64,000 bases of DNA from Micromonospora chaiyaphumensis (GTDB taxonomy: Bacteria > Actinomycetota > Actinomycetes > Mycobacteriales > Micromonosporaceae). The DNA is taken from assembly GCF_900091435.1 (NCBI RefSeq), contig NZ_FMCS01000005.1:434001-498000 (forward strand), written 5' to 3'. Below, piece after piece: positions 39,761 to 54,450 of this stretch (its first letter is position 1; each line of letters starts with the position of its first letter). Position numbers and translations under genes: made by a program. Below the pieces are notes generated by a model. It was not told the origin of the DNA. It did no database searches and was given only the letters and a program-made list of their open reading frames with translations.

Positions 39761-39867
39761 TGAACGCGCCTCGGCGTTCGTTTAGCCAGCCCGCCGGTGT
39801 CGGCGGGCGGCGGGCCTGACCCTTCCTCCTGCGCGATCTCCCACCGGCGGGCTGCGGCGAAGCCGCG
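39757..39867 (+). promoter_or_regulatory. Structured leader of pheST with candidate leader peptide
   Basis: ATG ATG at 39757 overlaps the methyltransferase stop and opens a 20-codon frame (MMNAPRRSFSQPAGVGGRRA). Segment 39788-39799 (AGCCCGCCGGTG) can pair perfectly with 39842-39853, or its GCCCGCC can pair locally with 39802-39808, mutually exclusive folds as in attenuators. A further hairpin is at 39855-39867 and TAGACT at 39874-39879 could be a -10 for a second start. Confidence 0.4.
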
Positions 39868-39886
39868 CGTCCGTAGACTCGCCTAG

Positions 39887-41005
<1,119 letters not shown>

Positions 41006-41045
41006 CGGTGCGGGCACGAGTTACGGAGACGGTGGTTTAACAGTC

Positions 41046-43595
41046 ATGCGAGTTTCTGTCAGTTGGCTGCGGGAGTACGTCGACCTCCCGGCCGACCTGC
41101 CCGCCGGCGACCTGGAGCAGGCTCTGGTCGACCTCGGCATCGAGGTCGACTCCGTGGTGGACCTGCGGGAGACCGTCACCGGGCCGCTGGTGGTCGGTGA
41201 GGTGCTGGAGATCGAGGAGCTGACCGGCTTCAAGAAGCCGATCCGGTTCTGCCGGGTGGACGTCGGCGCCGCCAACGGCACCGGCGAGCCGCAGGAGATC
41301 GTCTGCGGTGCGCGCAACTTCGCCCAGGGCGACCGCGTCGTGGTGATCCTTCCCGGCGGCGTGCTGCCCGGCGACTTCCACATCGGCGCGCGCAAGACCT
41401 ACGGGCGCAACTCCAACGGCATGATCACCTCGGCCAAGGAGCTGGGCCTGGGCGACGACCACTCGGGCATCATCGTGCTGCCCGAGGACACCCCGGCCAA
41501 GCCCGGTGACGACGCCCGCCCGGTGGTGGGCCTCGACGACGTCGTGGTCGAGCTGGAGATCACCCCGGACCGGGGCTACGCGCTCAGCGTCCGGGGCATC
41601 GCCCGCGAGCTGTCGCACGCCCTCGGGGTGCCGTTCCGCGACCCGGCCGACATCCCGGCCCCCGGCGCGACCGCCGAGCCGGCGTACCCGGTCGAGGTGC
41701 GCGACACCGTCGGCTGCGACCGGTTCGCCGCGCGGATGGTCCGCGGCGTCGACCCGACCGCGCAGACCCCGGGCTGGATGTCCCGGCGGCTCACCGTGGC
41801 CGGCGTCCGCAGCATCTCGCTGCCGGTCGACATCACCAACTACCTGATGCTCGAACTCGGCCAGCCCATGCACGCCTTCGACGCCGACCGGATCAGCGGC
41901 CCGCTGGTGGTCCGCCGCGCCGAGGCGGGGGAGAAGCTGACCACGCTGGACGGTGTCACCCGCACGCTGGTCCCCGAGGACATGGTGATCTGCGACGACA
42001 CCGGACCGATCTCGCTGGCCGCGGTGATGGGCGGCGAGACCAGCGAGGTCGTCGCCAGCACCACCGACGTGCTGTTCGAGGCGGCGCACTGGGACCCGGC
42101 CATGGTCGGGCGCACCGCGCGGCGGCACAAGCTGTTCAGCGAGGCGGCCAAGCGCTGGGAGCGGGGCGTCGACCCGGCGTTGCCGCTGGTCGCGCTGGAG
42201 AAGGCGGTCCGGCTGCTCACCGAGCACGCCGGCGGCACCGTCGGCACCGAGATCCTCGACCTCGACCATGTCCGGCCGCGTACCCCGGTGACCCTGCCCG
42301 TGGACCTGCCGTCGCGCCGGGTCGGCGTGGCGTACCCGCCGGAGCGGGTCGTGGAGCTGCTGGAGCAGGTCGGCTGCGCGGTCACCCGGGGCGCCGACCG
42401 GCTTGGCGACGACCCGGGCGAGACCGGCGTCGCCGCGGCGGCGGGCGGTGACGTGCTGAGCGTCACCCCGCCGACCTGGCGGCCCGACCTCACCGACCCG
42501 GCCGACCTGGTCGAGGAGGTGGTCCGCCTCGACGGCTACGACCGGGTGCCGTCGGTGCTGCCCACGGCGCCGCCCGGCCGGGGCCTCACCGCGCCGCAGC
42601 AGCGCCGCCGGGCGGTCGCCCGGTCGCTCGCCGAGCGCGGGTACGTCGAGGTCCTGGCGCATCCGTTCGTCTCCGCGGAGCTGGCCGACCAGCTCGGCCT
42701 GCCGGCCGACGACCCGCGCCGCCCCGCGGTGCGGGTGGCCAACCCGCTGTCCGAGGAGGAGCCGCTGCTGCGCACCACGCTGCTCGGCCCGCTGCTCGGC
42801 ATCCTCCGGCGCAACGTCGGCCGGGGCCAGCGCGACGTGGCGATCTACGAGATCGGCGTGGTGTTCCACCCGCGTCCCGGCGCGGGCGCCCCCCCGGCCA
42901 TGGGCGTGGACCGGCGCCCCACCGACGAGGAGTTCGCCCTCGCCGACGCCGTGGTGCCGGACCAGCCGCGGCACGTCGCCGTGGTGCTGACCGGGGAGAT
43001 GGAGCCGACCGGCTGGTGGGGCGCGGGCCGCGCGGCCGGCTGGGCGGACGCCGTCGAGGCGGGCCGGACGGTGCTCGCCGCCGCCGGCATCCCGGCCGAC
43101 CGGGTCACCGTGCGGGCCGCCGAGCGCGCCCCCTGGCACCCCGGCCGCTGCGCCGAGCTGCTGGTGGACGGCACCGCCGTCGGGTACGCCGGTGAACTGC
43201 ACCCCACCGTGGTGGCCACGCTGGAGCTGCCCCGGCGGACCAGCGCCATGGAGCTGAACCTGGACGCGCTGCCCGAAGCGCCGGTGGTGTCCGGTCCGGC
43301 CGTCTCCACCTTCCCGCCCGCCCTCATCGACGTGGCGCTGGTGCTGGACGAGTCGGTCCCGGCCGCCGAGGTGGAGCGGGCCCTCGCCGAGGGGGCCGGC
43401 CCGCTGCTGGAGGACGTCCGGCTCTTCGACGTCTACGCGTCCGAACAGCTCGGCGCGGGCCGCCGGTCGCTGGCGTACAAGCTGACGTTCCGGGCCCCGG
43501 ACCGGACGCTCGCGGGCGAGGAGGCGGTGGCCGCCCGCGACGCGGCGGTGGCCGAGGCGGCCCGCCGCTTCGGCGCGACCCTGCGCGGCGCCTGA
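41046..43595 (+). CDS. pheT: Phenylalanyl-tRNA synthetase beta subunit
   Basis: The beta subunit binds tRNA-Phe and edits Tyr-tRNA-Phe. The 849 residues are in the usual order: N-terminal domain (MRVSVSWLREYVDLP), a tRNA-binding EMAP-like domain (about 45-165), the B3/B4 editing domain (about 215-385, with MVRGVDPTAQTPGWM), the B5 domain (about 410-495), a degenerate catalytic-like domain and the C-terminal FDX-ACB anticodon-binding domain (about 757-849, VSTFPPALIDVALVLDE). It begins 40 bases after pheS without a clear ribosome site. Confidence 0.95.
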   Translation: MRVSVSWLREYVDLPADLPAGDLEQALVDLGIEVDSVVDLRETVTGPLVVGEVLEIEELTGFKKPIRFCRVDVGAANGTGEPQEIVCGARNFAQGDRVVVILPGGVLPGDFHIGARKTYGRNSNGMITSAKELGLGDDHSGIIVLPEDTPAKPGDDARPVVGLDDVVVELEITPDRGYALSVRGIARELSHALGVPFRDPADIPAPGATAEPAYPVEVRDTVGCDRFAARMVRGVDPTAQTPGWMSRRLTVAGVRSISLPVDITNYLMLELGQPMHAFDADRISGPLVVRRAEAGEKLTTLDGVTRTLVPEDMVICDDTGPISLAAVMGGETSEVVASTTDVLFEAAHWDPAMVGRTARRHKLFSEAAKRWERGVDPALPLVALEKAVRLLTEHAGGTVGTEILDLDHVRPRTPVTLPVDLPSRRVGVAYPPERVVELLEQVGCAVTRGADRLGDDPGETGVAAAAGGDVLSVTPPTWRPDLTDPADLVEEVVRLDGYDRVPSVLPTAPPGRGLTAPQQRRRAVARSLAERGYVEVLAHPFVSAELADQLGLPADDPRRPAVRVANPLSEEEPLLRTTLLGPLLGILRRNVGRGQRDVAIYEIGVVFHPRPGAGAPPAMGVDRRPTDEEFALADAVVPDQPRHVAVVLTGEMEPTGWWGAGRAAGWADAVEAGRTVLAAAGIPADRVTVRAAERAPWHPGRCAELLVDGTAVGYAGELHPTVVATLELPRRTSAMELNLDALPEAPVVSGPAVSTFPPALIDVALVLDESVPAAEVERALAEGAGPLLEDVRLFDVYASEQLGAGRRSLAYKLTFRAPDRTLAGEEAVAARDAAVAEAARRFGATLRGA

Positions 43596-43603
43596 CGACG
43601 GAA

Positions 43604-43640
43604 CGGACGGGCCCCACCCATTACGGGTGGGGCCCGTCCG
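43604..43640. terminator. Strong bidirectional terminator between pheT and the GH64 gene
   Basis: CGGACGGGCCCCACCC (43604-43619) pairs with 43625-43640 over 16 bases across a 5-base loop (ATTAC). It separates converging genes. Confidence 0.9.
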
Positions 43641-43645
43641 CGCGC

Positions 43646-45361
43646 TCAGCCGGTGTACGGCAGCGTGATCCGGGAGGAGTCGCCGACGCCCAGCGTGGTC
43701 GGGGTGCCGCCGATGGCGTTCCACACCTCGACCCGTACCGTGCCGCCGGTCAGGTCGCCGAGGGTGCCGGTGGCCGAGCGCAGCCCCTGGGTCTGCCGGT
43801 AGTGCTCCCAGCCGGGCACCGGGTCGGTGGCGAAGTAGGCGTACGTCTCCACCCGGTCCCAGCCGCCGTCGCCGGTGCGGTCGTACGAGACCCGTACCTG
43901 GACACCGTCGCCCACCGCCGTGCCGGCGTCGACGGAGAGGTCGAAGGCGGTGGCCCCGCCCGTCCACCGGGCGGTGACACCCCGCGCCGTGAAGACGTGC
44001 GGGTTGGTGGGTGTGCCGTCGTGGTTGCCCCCGGCGGCCGCCAGGCTCACGGTGCCGGGCGCGCCGGTGGCCGGGTCGAGCCCGCCGCCGGTCCGCAGGT
44101 AGCGGGTGGCGCTGAACGGGCCCGGGGTGGCCGTGGTCGACGGGCTGGGCGTGGGGCTGGGACCGCCGCCGGGGCCGAACGGGCTGAGCGTGATGCCGGC
44201 GGACCGGGGATCGCCGTCGTGCACCAGCGACTCCTGGGCCAGCACGTCGTCGAAGGCGAACCCGTACGCCTTCCCGTCGGCCATGTTGGCGTGCACGATC
44301 CGCGAGTAGTGGTTGGTCAGCGTGCCGCGGTAGAAGTCGGCCGGCCCGCCGGAGGGCTGCAGGTCGAGGGTGCCCAGCGTGGAGCGGTGCAGGGCGGCGC
44401 ACAGGGTCCGGGCGATCGGGCCCACCACCAGGTCGTTGGGGGCGGCCAGCGCGCCGTCACAGCCCCAGACGTCCGCGCTGGACGGCCGGCGGAAGGTGGC
44501 CACCTGCCGGCCGCTGCCGTCGGTGAAGGCCAGCACGTCGCCGCTGGTCCGCCCGTAGTAGCGCACGCCCGGCTGGTCGGTGAAGGGCGCGACGGTCAGG
44601 GTCCGGGTCGCGTACGCCTGCCAGGCCGAGGCGATGTACGGGTCGAGGTAGGTGCGGCTGAACAGACCGGCGTCGGCGGCCTTGCCGGGGGCGAGCACCC
44701 GCAGCACCGTGCCGTCGGAACGGGTCTGCACGGCGCCGCTCCAGCCCGACTGGGCGCGGATCGCGGCGATGACCCTGTTGCGCCCGTCGTCGACCGGTTG
44801 CCCGGTGCGCCGGGTGGTCCCGGTGGCGCCCGTGACGCTCACCGCGTGGGGCACGGCGAACATGTCCACCTGTGAGCTGTTGAGCCAGAGCCCGGCGTCG
44901 TTGTAGGTGAACTCGGACCAGTCGAACAGCAGGTCCCGGTTGGGGTCGCCGGCCGCCCAGGGCGCGGGCTGGACCAGGCCGTCCGGGGTGAGGAAGAGCT
45001 TGAGCTTGGCACCGAAGGAGAAGTAGACCCGGCCGGAGAGGTTGCGGGGCAGCCGCAGCACCGTGCTCGCACCGTTGGCCGGGCCGGGCACGGCGACGTC
45101 CGGTGCGGGGGTGGGCGGCAGCCCGCCGGCCGGCCAGGGCGTGAAGGCGCCGCCGGCGGTGACGTAGCCGAGCCGGCCGGTGGCCAGGTCGGTGCCGAGG
45201 ACGTACAGCCAGGTGGGCTCGGTGCGGCCGGTGGCGTTGGTGACGGTCAGCGGGAGCAGGGCGGGACCGGTGGCGCGCGCCAGCGAGGCGGCCGCCACCG
45301 CGCCGGTGGTGGCCAGCGCGAGCGCGAGCAGGGCGCGCAGCAGTGTCCTGGGGGTGGGCAC
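43646..45361 (-). CDS. Secreted GH64 beta-1,3-glucanase
   Basis: This is an exported laminaripentaose-producing type endo-beta-1,3-glucanase of 571 residues. A signal peptide (about 1-30) precedes a GH64 catalytic domain (about 33-400). Glu150 in FDWSEFTYND and Asp166 in SSQVDMF are spaced 16 residues apart, exactly as the catalytic pair (Glu154/Asp170) of the characterised Streptomyces enzyme. A Pro/Ser/Thr linker (about 403-420) leads to a 145-residue beta-rich C-terminal module, likely carbohydrate-binding but unassigned. The GTG has AAGGAG 8-9 bases upstream; a longer frame has no support. The promoter carries a LacI-type palindrome, so induction by glucan fragments is likely. Confidence 0.9.
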   Translation of the reverse strand: MPTPRTLLRALLALALATTGAVAAASLARATGPALLPLTVTNATGRTEPTWLYVLGTDLATGRLGYVTAGGAFTPWPAGGLPPTPAPDVAVPGPANGASTVLRLPRNLSGRVYFSFGAKLKLFLTPDGLVQPAPWAAGDPNRDLLFDWSEFTYNDAGLWLNSSQVDMFAVPHAVSVTGATGTTRRTGQPVDDGRNRVIAAIRAQSGWSGAVQTRSDGTVLRVLAPGKAADAGLFSRTYLDPYIASAWQAYATRTLTVAPFTDQPGVRYYGRTSGDVLAFTDGSGRQVATFRRPSSADVWGCDGALAAPNDLVVGPIARTLCAALHRSTLGTLDLQPSGGPADFYRGTLTNHYSRIVHANMADGKAYGFAFDDVLAQESLVHDGDPRSAGITLSPFGPGGGPSPTPSPSTTATPGPFSATRYLRTGGGLDPATGAPGTVSLAAAGGNHDGTPTNPHVFTARGVTARWTGGATAFDLSVDAGTAVGDGVQVRVSYDRTGDGGWDRVETYAYFATDPVPGWEHYRQTQGLRSATGTLGDLTGGTVRVEVWNAIGGTPTTLGVGDSSRITLPYTG

Positions 45362-45452
45362 GGGAGACTCCTTCCACCCGCCGCGGCCTGCGGCGGGCGC
45401 GGGGTGGTGGTGGGCGTGGTGGAGCCGCGCGGACGCGGGTGGGACGGCCCGT

Positions 45453-45495
45453 GAGAGCGCTCTCTCAGCATCGGCCACACATAAGCGACTGTCAA
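45453..45495 (-). promoter_or_regulatory. GH64 promoter with LacI-type operator
   Basis: On the minus strand TTGACA (45490-45495) and GATGCT (45467-45472) are 17 bases apart, an excellent promoter. The expected start near 45460 lies within GAGAGCGCTCTC (45453-45464), a perfect 12-bp palindrome with the AGCGCT centre typical of CebR/BglR-like LacI-family sites in actinobacteria. A repressor here would block initiation. Confidence 0.7.
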
Positions 45496-45518
45496 TATGC
45501 AACACGATCGGGTGTAGT

Positions 45519-45588
45519 TTCATGCGCCACACCGCATGAACTTGCAGGGGCGGATCATCGCTGCTAGCCTTCGTTGCATAGTCATGCG
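45519..45588 (+). promoter_or_regulatory. argC promoter with ARG-box-like site and a second palindrome
   Basis: TTGCAG (45542-45547) and TAGCCT (45565-45570) are 17 bases apart; the predicted start near 45577 lies within TTGCATAGTCATGCGG (45573-45588), which resembles actinobacterial ARG boxes. Upstream, TTCATGCG-N6-CGCATGAA (45519-45540) has perfect 8-bp arms and ends against the -35. ArgR encoded in the operon (50768) would be the regulator. Confidence 0.6.
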
Positions 45589-45597
45589 GAGGTAGGT

Positions 45598-46599
45598 ATG
45601 GGCATCCGAGTAGCGGTCGCGGGCGCGAGCGGGTACGCCGGCGGCGAGCTGCTCCGGCTCCTCGCCGGGCACCCCGAGTTCGACCTGGTCGCCGCCACCG
45701 CCCACGCCTCGGCCGGCCGGCCCGTCGCCGCCGTGCACCCGCAGCTCGCCGGGCTGGACCTGGTCTTCGGGGCGACCGACCCGGCCACCCTGGCCGACGC
45801 GGACCTGGTCTTCCTGGCCCTGCCGCACGGCCAGTCGGCGGCCCTCGCCGCCGCCCTCCCCAGCACCGTCAAGGTGGTCGACCTCGGTGCCGACCACCGG
45901 CTGCGCGACGCCGACGCCTGGGCCCGCTACTACGGCGGCGACCACGCCGGCGCCTGGACCTACGGGCTGCCCGAGCTGCCCGGCCAGCGAGCCGCCGTCG
46001 CGGCGTCCACCCGGGTCGCCAGCACCGGCTGCTACGCGGTCGCCACCACCCTGGCCCTCGCACCGCTGATCGCCGCCGGGGCCGTCCTCCCCACCGACGT
46101 GGTGGTGGTGGCCGCCTCCGGCACCTCCGGCGCCGGCCGGGCCGCCAAGCCCCACCTGCTCGGCAGCGAGGTGATGGGCGACCTGTCGCCCTACAAGGTC
46201 GGCGCCCACCAGCACGTGCCGGAGATCAAGCAGGCCACCGGCGCGACAAGCCTCTCCTTCACCCCGGTCCTGGCCCCCATGCCGCGGGGCATCCTGGCCA
46301 CCGTCACCGCCGTCCCCACCGGCGCGGCCGACCCGCGCGAGGTGCTCGCGGCCGCCTACGCCGACGAGCCCTTCGTGCACCTGCTGCCCGAGGGGACGTG
46401 GCCCCACACGGCCGCCACCGCGGGCGGCAACTCCTGCCACCTCCAGGCCACCGTCGACGCCGACTCCGGTCGCGTGATCGTGGTCAGCGCCATCGACAAC
46501 CTCGGCAAGGGCGCGGCCGGCCAGGCCGTGCAGAACGCCAACCTCATGTTCGACCACCCCGAGATCACCGGACTCTCCGGGTTTGGAGTAGCACCATGA
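45598..46599 (+). CDS. argC: N-acetyl-gamma-glutamyl-phosphate reductase
   Basis: ArgC reduces N-acetylglutamyl phosphate to the semialdehyde with NADPH. The 333 residues start with the nucleotide-binding loop [16 protein letters not shown]; catalytic Cys145 lies in STGCYAV and His204 in [11 protein letters not shown] 45598 is preceded by GGAGGTAGGT; an upstream ATG at 45574 is in the operator region. It heads the arg operon and overlaps argJ by 4 bases. Confidence 0.96.
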   Translation: MGIRVAVAGASGYAGGELLRLLAGHPEFDLVAATAHASAGRPVAAVHPQLAGLDLVFGATDPATLADADLVFLALPHGQSAALAAALPSTVKVVDLGADHRLRDADAWARYYGGDHAGAWTYGLPELPGQRAAVAASTRVASTGCYAVATTLALAPLIAAGAVLPTDVVVVAASGTSGAGRAAKPHLLGSEVMGDLSPYKVGAHQHVPEIKQATGATSLSFTPVLAPMPRGILATVTAVPTGAADPREVLAAAYADEPFVHLLPEGTWPHTAATAGGNSCHLQATVDADSGRVIVVSAIDNLGKGAAGQAVQNANLMFDHPEITGLSGFGVAP

Positions 46600-47764
46600 C
46601 CGTCACCAGCCCCCGAGGCTTCCGCGCCACCGGTGTGGCCGCCGGCCTCAAGTCCAGCGGCGCCGGCGACGTCGCCCTCGTCGTCAACGACGGCCCCGAC
46701 GCCGGGGTCGCCGGAGTCTTCACCACCAACCGGGTCAAGGCCGCCCCGGTGCTCTGGACGCAGCAGGTCGTCCGCGGCGGCGTGGTCCGCGCCGTGGTGC
46801 TCAACTCCGGCGGCGCCAACGCCTGCACCGGCCCGGCCGGCTTCCAGGACACCCACGCCACCGCCGAGCACACCGCCGCGGCGCTCACCGCCAGCAGCCC
46901 CCGGCTCATGGTCGGCGCCGGCGAGGTGGCGGTCTGCTCCACCGGCCTCATCGGCGAGCGACTGCCCATGGAGAAGCTCCTCCCGGGCGTCCGCGACGCG
47001 GTGCGCGGCCTGTCCCGCGACGGCGGTCACCCGGCCGCGGCGGCGATCATGACCACCGACACCCGGCCCAAGACCACCGTGGCCCGGGGGAGCGGCTGGA
47101 CCGTCGGCGGCATGGCCAAGGGCGCCGGCATGCTCGCCCCGGGCATGGCCACCATGCTCTGCGTGCTCACCACCGACGCGGTGGCCGGGCCGGAGACGTT
47201 GGACGCCGCCCTGCGGGCCGCCACCCGGGTCACCTTCGACCGGGTCGACTCCGACGGCTGCATGTCCACCAACGACACGGTGCTGCTGCTGGCCAGCGGC
47301 GCCTCCGGCATCGAGCCGACCGAGGCCGAGCTGACCGCCGCGGTGACCGCGGCCTGCCACGACCTGGCCCAGCAGCTGATCGCCGACGCCGAGGGCGCCA
47401 CCAAGCAGATCGCCATCGAGGTGGTCGGCGCCGCGAGCGAGGACGACGCGGTCGAGGTGGGCCGCTCGGTGGCCCGGAACAACCTGGTCAAGACCGCGCT
47501 GTTCGGCAACGACCCGAACTGGGGCCGGATCCTCGCGGCCGTCGGCACCACCGCCGCCGCGTTCGAGCCCGACGGCGTGGACGTCGCGGTCAACGGGGTC
47601 TGGGTGTGCCGGGGCGGCGCCGCCGCCGAGGACCGGGCCAAGGTCGACCTCGGCGGCCGGGACGTCACCATCGGCATCGACCTGAACGCCGGCGAGGCGG
47701 CGGCGACCATCTGGACCAACGACCTGTCGCACGCGTACGTGCACGAGAACTCGGCGTACTCCAC

Positions 47765-47768
<4 letters not shown>
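46596..47768 (+). CDS. argJ: Glutamate N-acetyltransferase / ornithine acetyltransferase
   Basis: ArgJ recycles the acetyl group from N-acetylornithine to glutamate. The 390-residue precursor cleaves itself before Thr186 in [13 protein letters not shown] to give two chains, the new Thr acting as nucleophile. Other signatures are [10 protein letters not shown] and GNDPNWGRI near the C-terminal third. Whether it also uses acetyl-CoA (bifunctional form) cannot be read here; no argA is in the operon. Both ends overlap their neighbours (ATGA). Confidence 0.95.
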
Positions 47769-51279
<3,511 letters not shown>

Positions 51280-51283
<4 letters not shown>

Positions 51284-52491
51284 CCGAGCGGGTCGTCCTG
51301 GCGTACTCCGGGGGTCTCGACACCTCCGTCGCCATCCCTTACCTGGCCGAGCAGACCGGCGCCGAGGTGATCGCCGTGGCGGTCGACGTCGGCCAGGGCG
51401 GCGAGGACCTGAACGCCATCCGGCAGCGCGCGCTGGACTGCGGCGCCGTCGAGTCCGAGGTGGTCGACGCGCGCGACGAGTTCGCTGCCGAGTACTGCCT
51501 GCCGGCGATCCGGGCCAACGCCCTCTACATGGACCGCTACCCGCTGGTCTCCGCGCTGTCCCGGCCCCTGATCGTCAAGCACCTGGTGGCCGCGGCGCAG
51601 AAGCACGGCGGCACCATCGTGTCGCACGGCTGCACCGGCAAGGGCAACGACCAGGTCCGCTTCGAGGTCGGCCTGAACGCCCTCGCGCCCGACCTGAAGA
51701 TCATCGCTCCGGCGCGTGACTTCGCCTGGACCCGGGACAAGGCGATCGCCTTCGCCGAGGAGAAGGGCCTGCCGATCGACGTGTCGGCGAAGTCGCCGTA
51801 CTCCATCGACCAGAACCTGTGGGGCCGCGCGGTCGAGACCGGCTTCCTCGAGGACATCTGGAACGGCCCCATCGAGGACCTCTACTCCTACACTGCCGAC
51901 CCGGCGCAGGAGCGCGACGCCGACGAGGTGGTCATCACCTTCGACGCGGGCGTGCCGGTCGCCGTCGACGGCGAGACCGTCACCCCGTACCAGGCGATCC
52001 TGGAGCTCAACCGGCGTGCGGGCGCCCAGGGCGTCGGCCGGCTCGACATGGTCGAGGACCGCCTCGTCGGCATCAAGAGCCGCGAGGTCTACGAGGCCCC
52101 CGGCGCCATCGCGCTGATCGCCGCGCACCAGGAGCTGGAGGCGGTCACCGTCGAGCGGGACCTGGCCCGGTTCAAGCGCGGCGTCGACCAGCGCTGGGGT
52201 GAGCTGGTCTACGACGGCCTCTGGTTCTCGCCGCTGAAGAAGGCGCTCGACGCGTTCATCGACGACGCCCAGCAGCACGTCTCCGGCGAGGTGCGGCTCA
52301 CCCTGCACGGCGGCCGGGCCACCGTCACCGGGCGGCGCTCCGAGGCCAGCCTCTACGACTTCGGCATGGCCACCTACGACACCGGCGACACCTTCGACCA
52401 GTCCCTCGCCAAGGGCTTCGTGCAGCTCTGGGGCCTGCCCAGCAAGATGGCCGCCGCGCGGGACGCCCGGCTCGGCGGGCCGCAGTCTTGA
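51280..52491 (+). CDS. argG: Argininosuccinate synthase
   Basis: ArgG joins citrulline and aspartate using ATP. The 403 residues begin with the pyrophosphatase-type P-loop [11 protein letters not shown], followed by [14 protein letters not shown] and the C-terminal [11 protein letters not shown] region. This start and length are standard for the actinobacterial type. It overlaps argR by 4 bases, and its stop overlaps the TTG proposed for argH. Confidence 0.96.
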
Positions 52492-53963
52492 CCTTCACAA
52501 TGGGTGGGGTGGACGACAAGAGCCTGACCGAGAACAGCGCCCCCGCCAACCGGACGAGCCTCTGGGGCGGCCGGTTCGCCGGCGGCCCCGCCGAGGCGCT
52601 CGCACGGCTGTCGGTGAGCGTCCAGTTCGACTGGCGTCTCGCCCCGTACGACATCGCCGGCTCCCGGGCGCACGCCCGGGTCCTGGCCGGCGCCGGCCTG
52701 CTCGACCCCGACGAGCTGGGGCGGATCCTCGCCGCGCTGGACGACCTGGAGGCCGCCTGCGCCGCCGGGACGTTCCGCCCCACCGTCGACGACGAGGACG
52801 TGCACACCGCGCTGGAGCGCGGCCTGCTGGAGCGGCTCGGCAGCCTCGGCGGCAAGCTGCGCGCCGGCCGCTCCCGCAACGACCAGGTTGCCACCGACCT
52901 GCGGCTCTACCTGCGCGACCACGCCCGCGGCGTGGCCGCCCGGCTGGTCGAGCTGGCCGAGGCCCTGGTCGAGCAGGCGGAGCGGCACGTGGACACCGCC
53001 GCGCCCGGCATGACCCACCTCCAGCACGCCCAGCCGGTCACCTTCGGGCACTGGCTGCTCGCCCACGTGCAGCCGCTGCTGCGGGACCTGGAGCGGCTGC
53101 GCGACTGGGACCACCGGTGCGCCGTCAGCCCGCTCGGCGCCGGCGCGCTCGCCGGCTCCGGCCTGCCGCTGGACCCGGTGGCGGTCGCCAAGGAGCTGGG
53201 CTTCCGCACGTCCTTCGCCAACTCGATGGACGCGGTGGCCGACCGGGACTTCGTGGCCGAGTTCCTCTTCGTCACCGCGATGATCGGCGTGCACCTGTCC
53301 CGCCTCGGCGAGGAGGTGGTGCTCTGGACGTCGCAGGAGTTCGGCTGGGTCGAGCTGGACGACGCGTTCGCCACCGGGTCGTCGATCATGCCGCAGAAGA
53401 AGAACGCGGACATCGCCGAGCTGGCCCGGGGCAAGTCCGGCCGGCTCGTCGGCGGCCTCATGAGCGTGCTCACCATGCTGAAGGGCCTGCCGATGACCTA
53501 CGACCGGGACATGCAGGAGGACAAGGAGCCCGCCTTCGACGCGGTCGACACCCTGGAGCTGCTGCTGCCTGCCCTGGCCGGGATGATCTCCACGATGACG
53601 GTCCGGGTGGACCGCCTGGTGGCCACCGCGCCGTCGGGCTTCTCGCTCGCCACCGAGGTCGCCGACTGGCTGGTCCGGCGCAACGTGCCGTTCCGCGACG
53701 CGCACGAGATCACCGGCCGGCTGGTGGCGCTCTGCGCGGCTCGCGACTGCGCCCTGGACGAGGTCTCCGACGCCGACCTGGCCGCGGTCAGCGCGCACCT
53801 CGACCCCTCGGTGCGGGACGTGCTCTCGGTGCGCTCGGCCCTGGCCGCCCGGACCACCCCCGGCTCCACCGGCCCCGGGCCGGTGGCCGACCAGCTCGCC
53901 ACCGCCGCGGACAAGCTGACCGGCTGGCGGGACTGGGCCGCCGAGCGGGTCGTGCCCCGCTGA
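52488..53963 (+). CDS. argH: Argininosuccinate lyase
   Basis: ArgH splits argininosuccinate to arginine and fumarate. From TTG 52488 the product has 491 residues; [11 protein letters not shown] marks where homology starts and [22 protein letters not shown] is the fumarase/aspartase superfamily signature with the catalytic Ser. TTGA overlaps the argG stop just as ATGA does at the earlier junctions, which is why I list TTG first, but ATG 52500 and GTG 52509 are possible and would remove only unconserved residues. Confidence 0.93.
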   Translation: MTFTMGGVDDKSLTENSAPANRTSLWGGRFAGGPAEALARLSVSVQFDWRLAPYDIAGSRAHARVLAGAGLLDPDELGRILAALDDLEAACAAGTFRPTVDDEDVHTALERGLLERLGSLGGKLRAGRSRNDQVATDLRLYLRDHARGVAARLVELAEALVEQAERHVDTAAPGMTHLQHAQPVTFGHWLLAHVQPLLRDLERLRDWDHRCAVSPLGAGALAGSGLPLDPVAVAKELGFRTSFANSMDAVADRDFVAEFLFVTAMIGVHLSRLGEEVVLWTSQEFGWVELDDAFATGSSIMPQKKNADIAELARGKSGRLVGGLMSVLTMLKGLPMTYDRDMQEDKEPAFDAVDTLELLLPALAGMISTMTVRVDRLVATAPSGFSLATEVADWLVRRNVPFRDAHEITGRLVALCAARDCALDEVSDADLAAVSAHLDPSVRDVLSVRSALAARTTPGSTGPGPVADQLATAADKLTGWRDWAAERVVPR

Positions 53964-53971
53964 CCCCGACG

Positions 53972-54002
53972 CCCCGCGCGGTGGCCCGGCCGCCGCGCGG
54001 GG
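53972..54002. terminator. Terminator closing the arg operon
   Basis: CCCCGCGCGG (53972-53981) pairs with CCGCGCGGGG (53993-54002). The stem abuts the stop codon of the convergent YjbR-like gene, so it can serve both directions. Confidence 0.8.
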
Positions 54003-54356
54003 TCAGGCCGTCGGCCGCTCGCGCTTGGGCAGCTTCGCCACCACGGCGTCGTACGACCCGTCGGCCGCCTCGATCAGCTCGTCGTCCGGGATGCCGCCGT
54101 CGAGCCGCAGCGTGTTCCAGCCGGAGCGGCCGATGTAGGGGGAGGAGCGGGCGTCGTCGGGGAACCGGTGCAGCCACTCGTCGGCCACCTCCCGGGACGG
54201 CCCGCACTTGAGCCCCACCCGGGCCTCGCCCTCGGGTGAGCCGAGGAACGCGAAGATCCGGCTGCCGACCTTGACCACCTCGTCGCCCTCCCATGGCCGG
54301 TCCAGCCAGGCGCCCGGCTTGGCCAGGCAGTAGGACAGCATCTCCTCGCGCGTCAT
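54003..54356 (-). CDS. MmcQ/YjbR-family protein
   Basis: The 117-residue protein has the family pattern: an N-terminal helix MTREEMLSYCLAKPGAWLDRPW, strands VVKVGSRIFAFLG and RVGLKCGP, then a conserved SGWNTLRLDG and C-terminal helix ELIEAADGSYDAVVAKL. YjbR proteins have a CyaY-like fold and are described as DNA-binding, with no established function. ATG 54356 is the obvious start. Confidence 0.85.
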   Translation of the reverse strand: MTREEMLSYCLAKPGAWLDRPWEGDEVVKVGSRIFAFLGSPEGEARVGLKCGPSREVADEWLHRFPDDARSSPYIGRSGWNTLRLDGGIPDDELIEAADGSYDAVVAKLPKRERPTA

Positions 54357-54450
54357 CGCATCCCTCCCGTGCCGGTCACCGGCACAGTCTCACCCGTCGC
54401 TGTGACAGTCGCCGGGCACCCCCACCTCGCCGGTACCCGGTGGACCGCGG

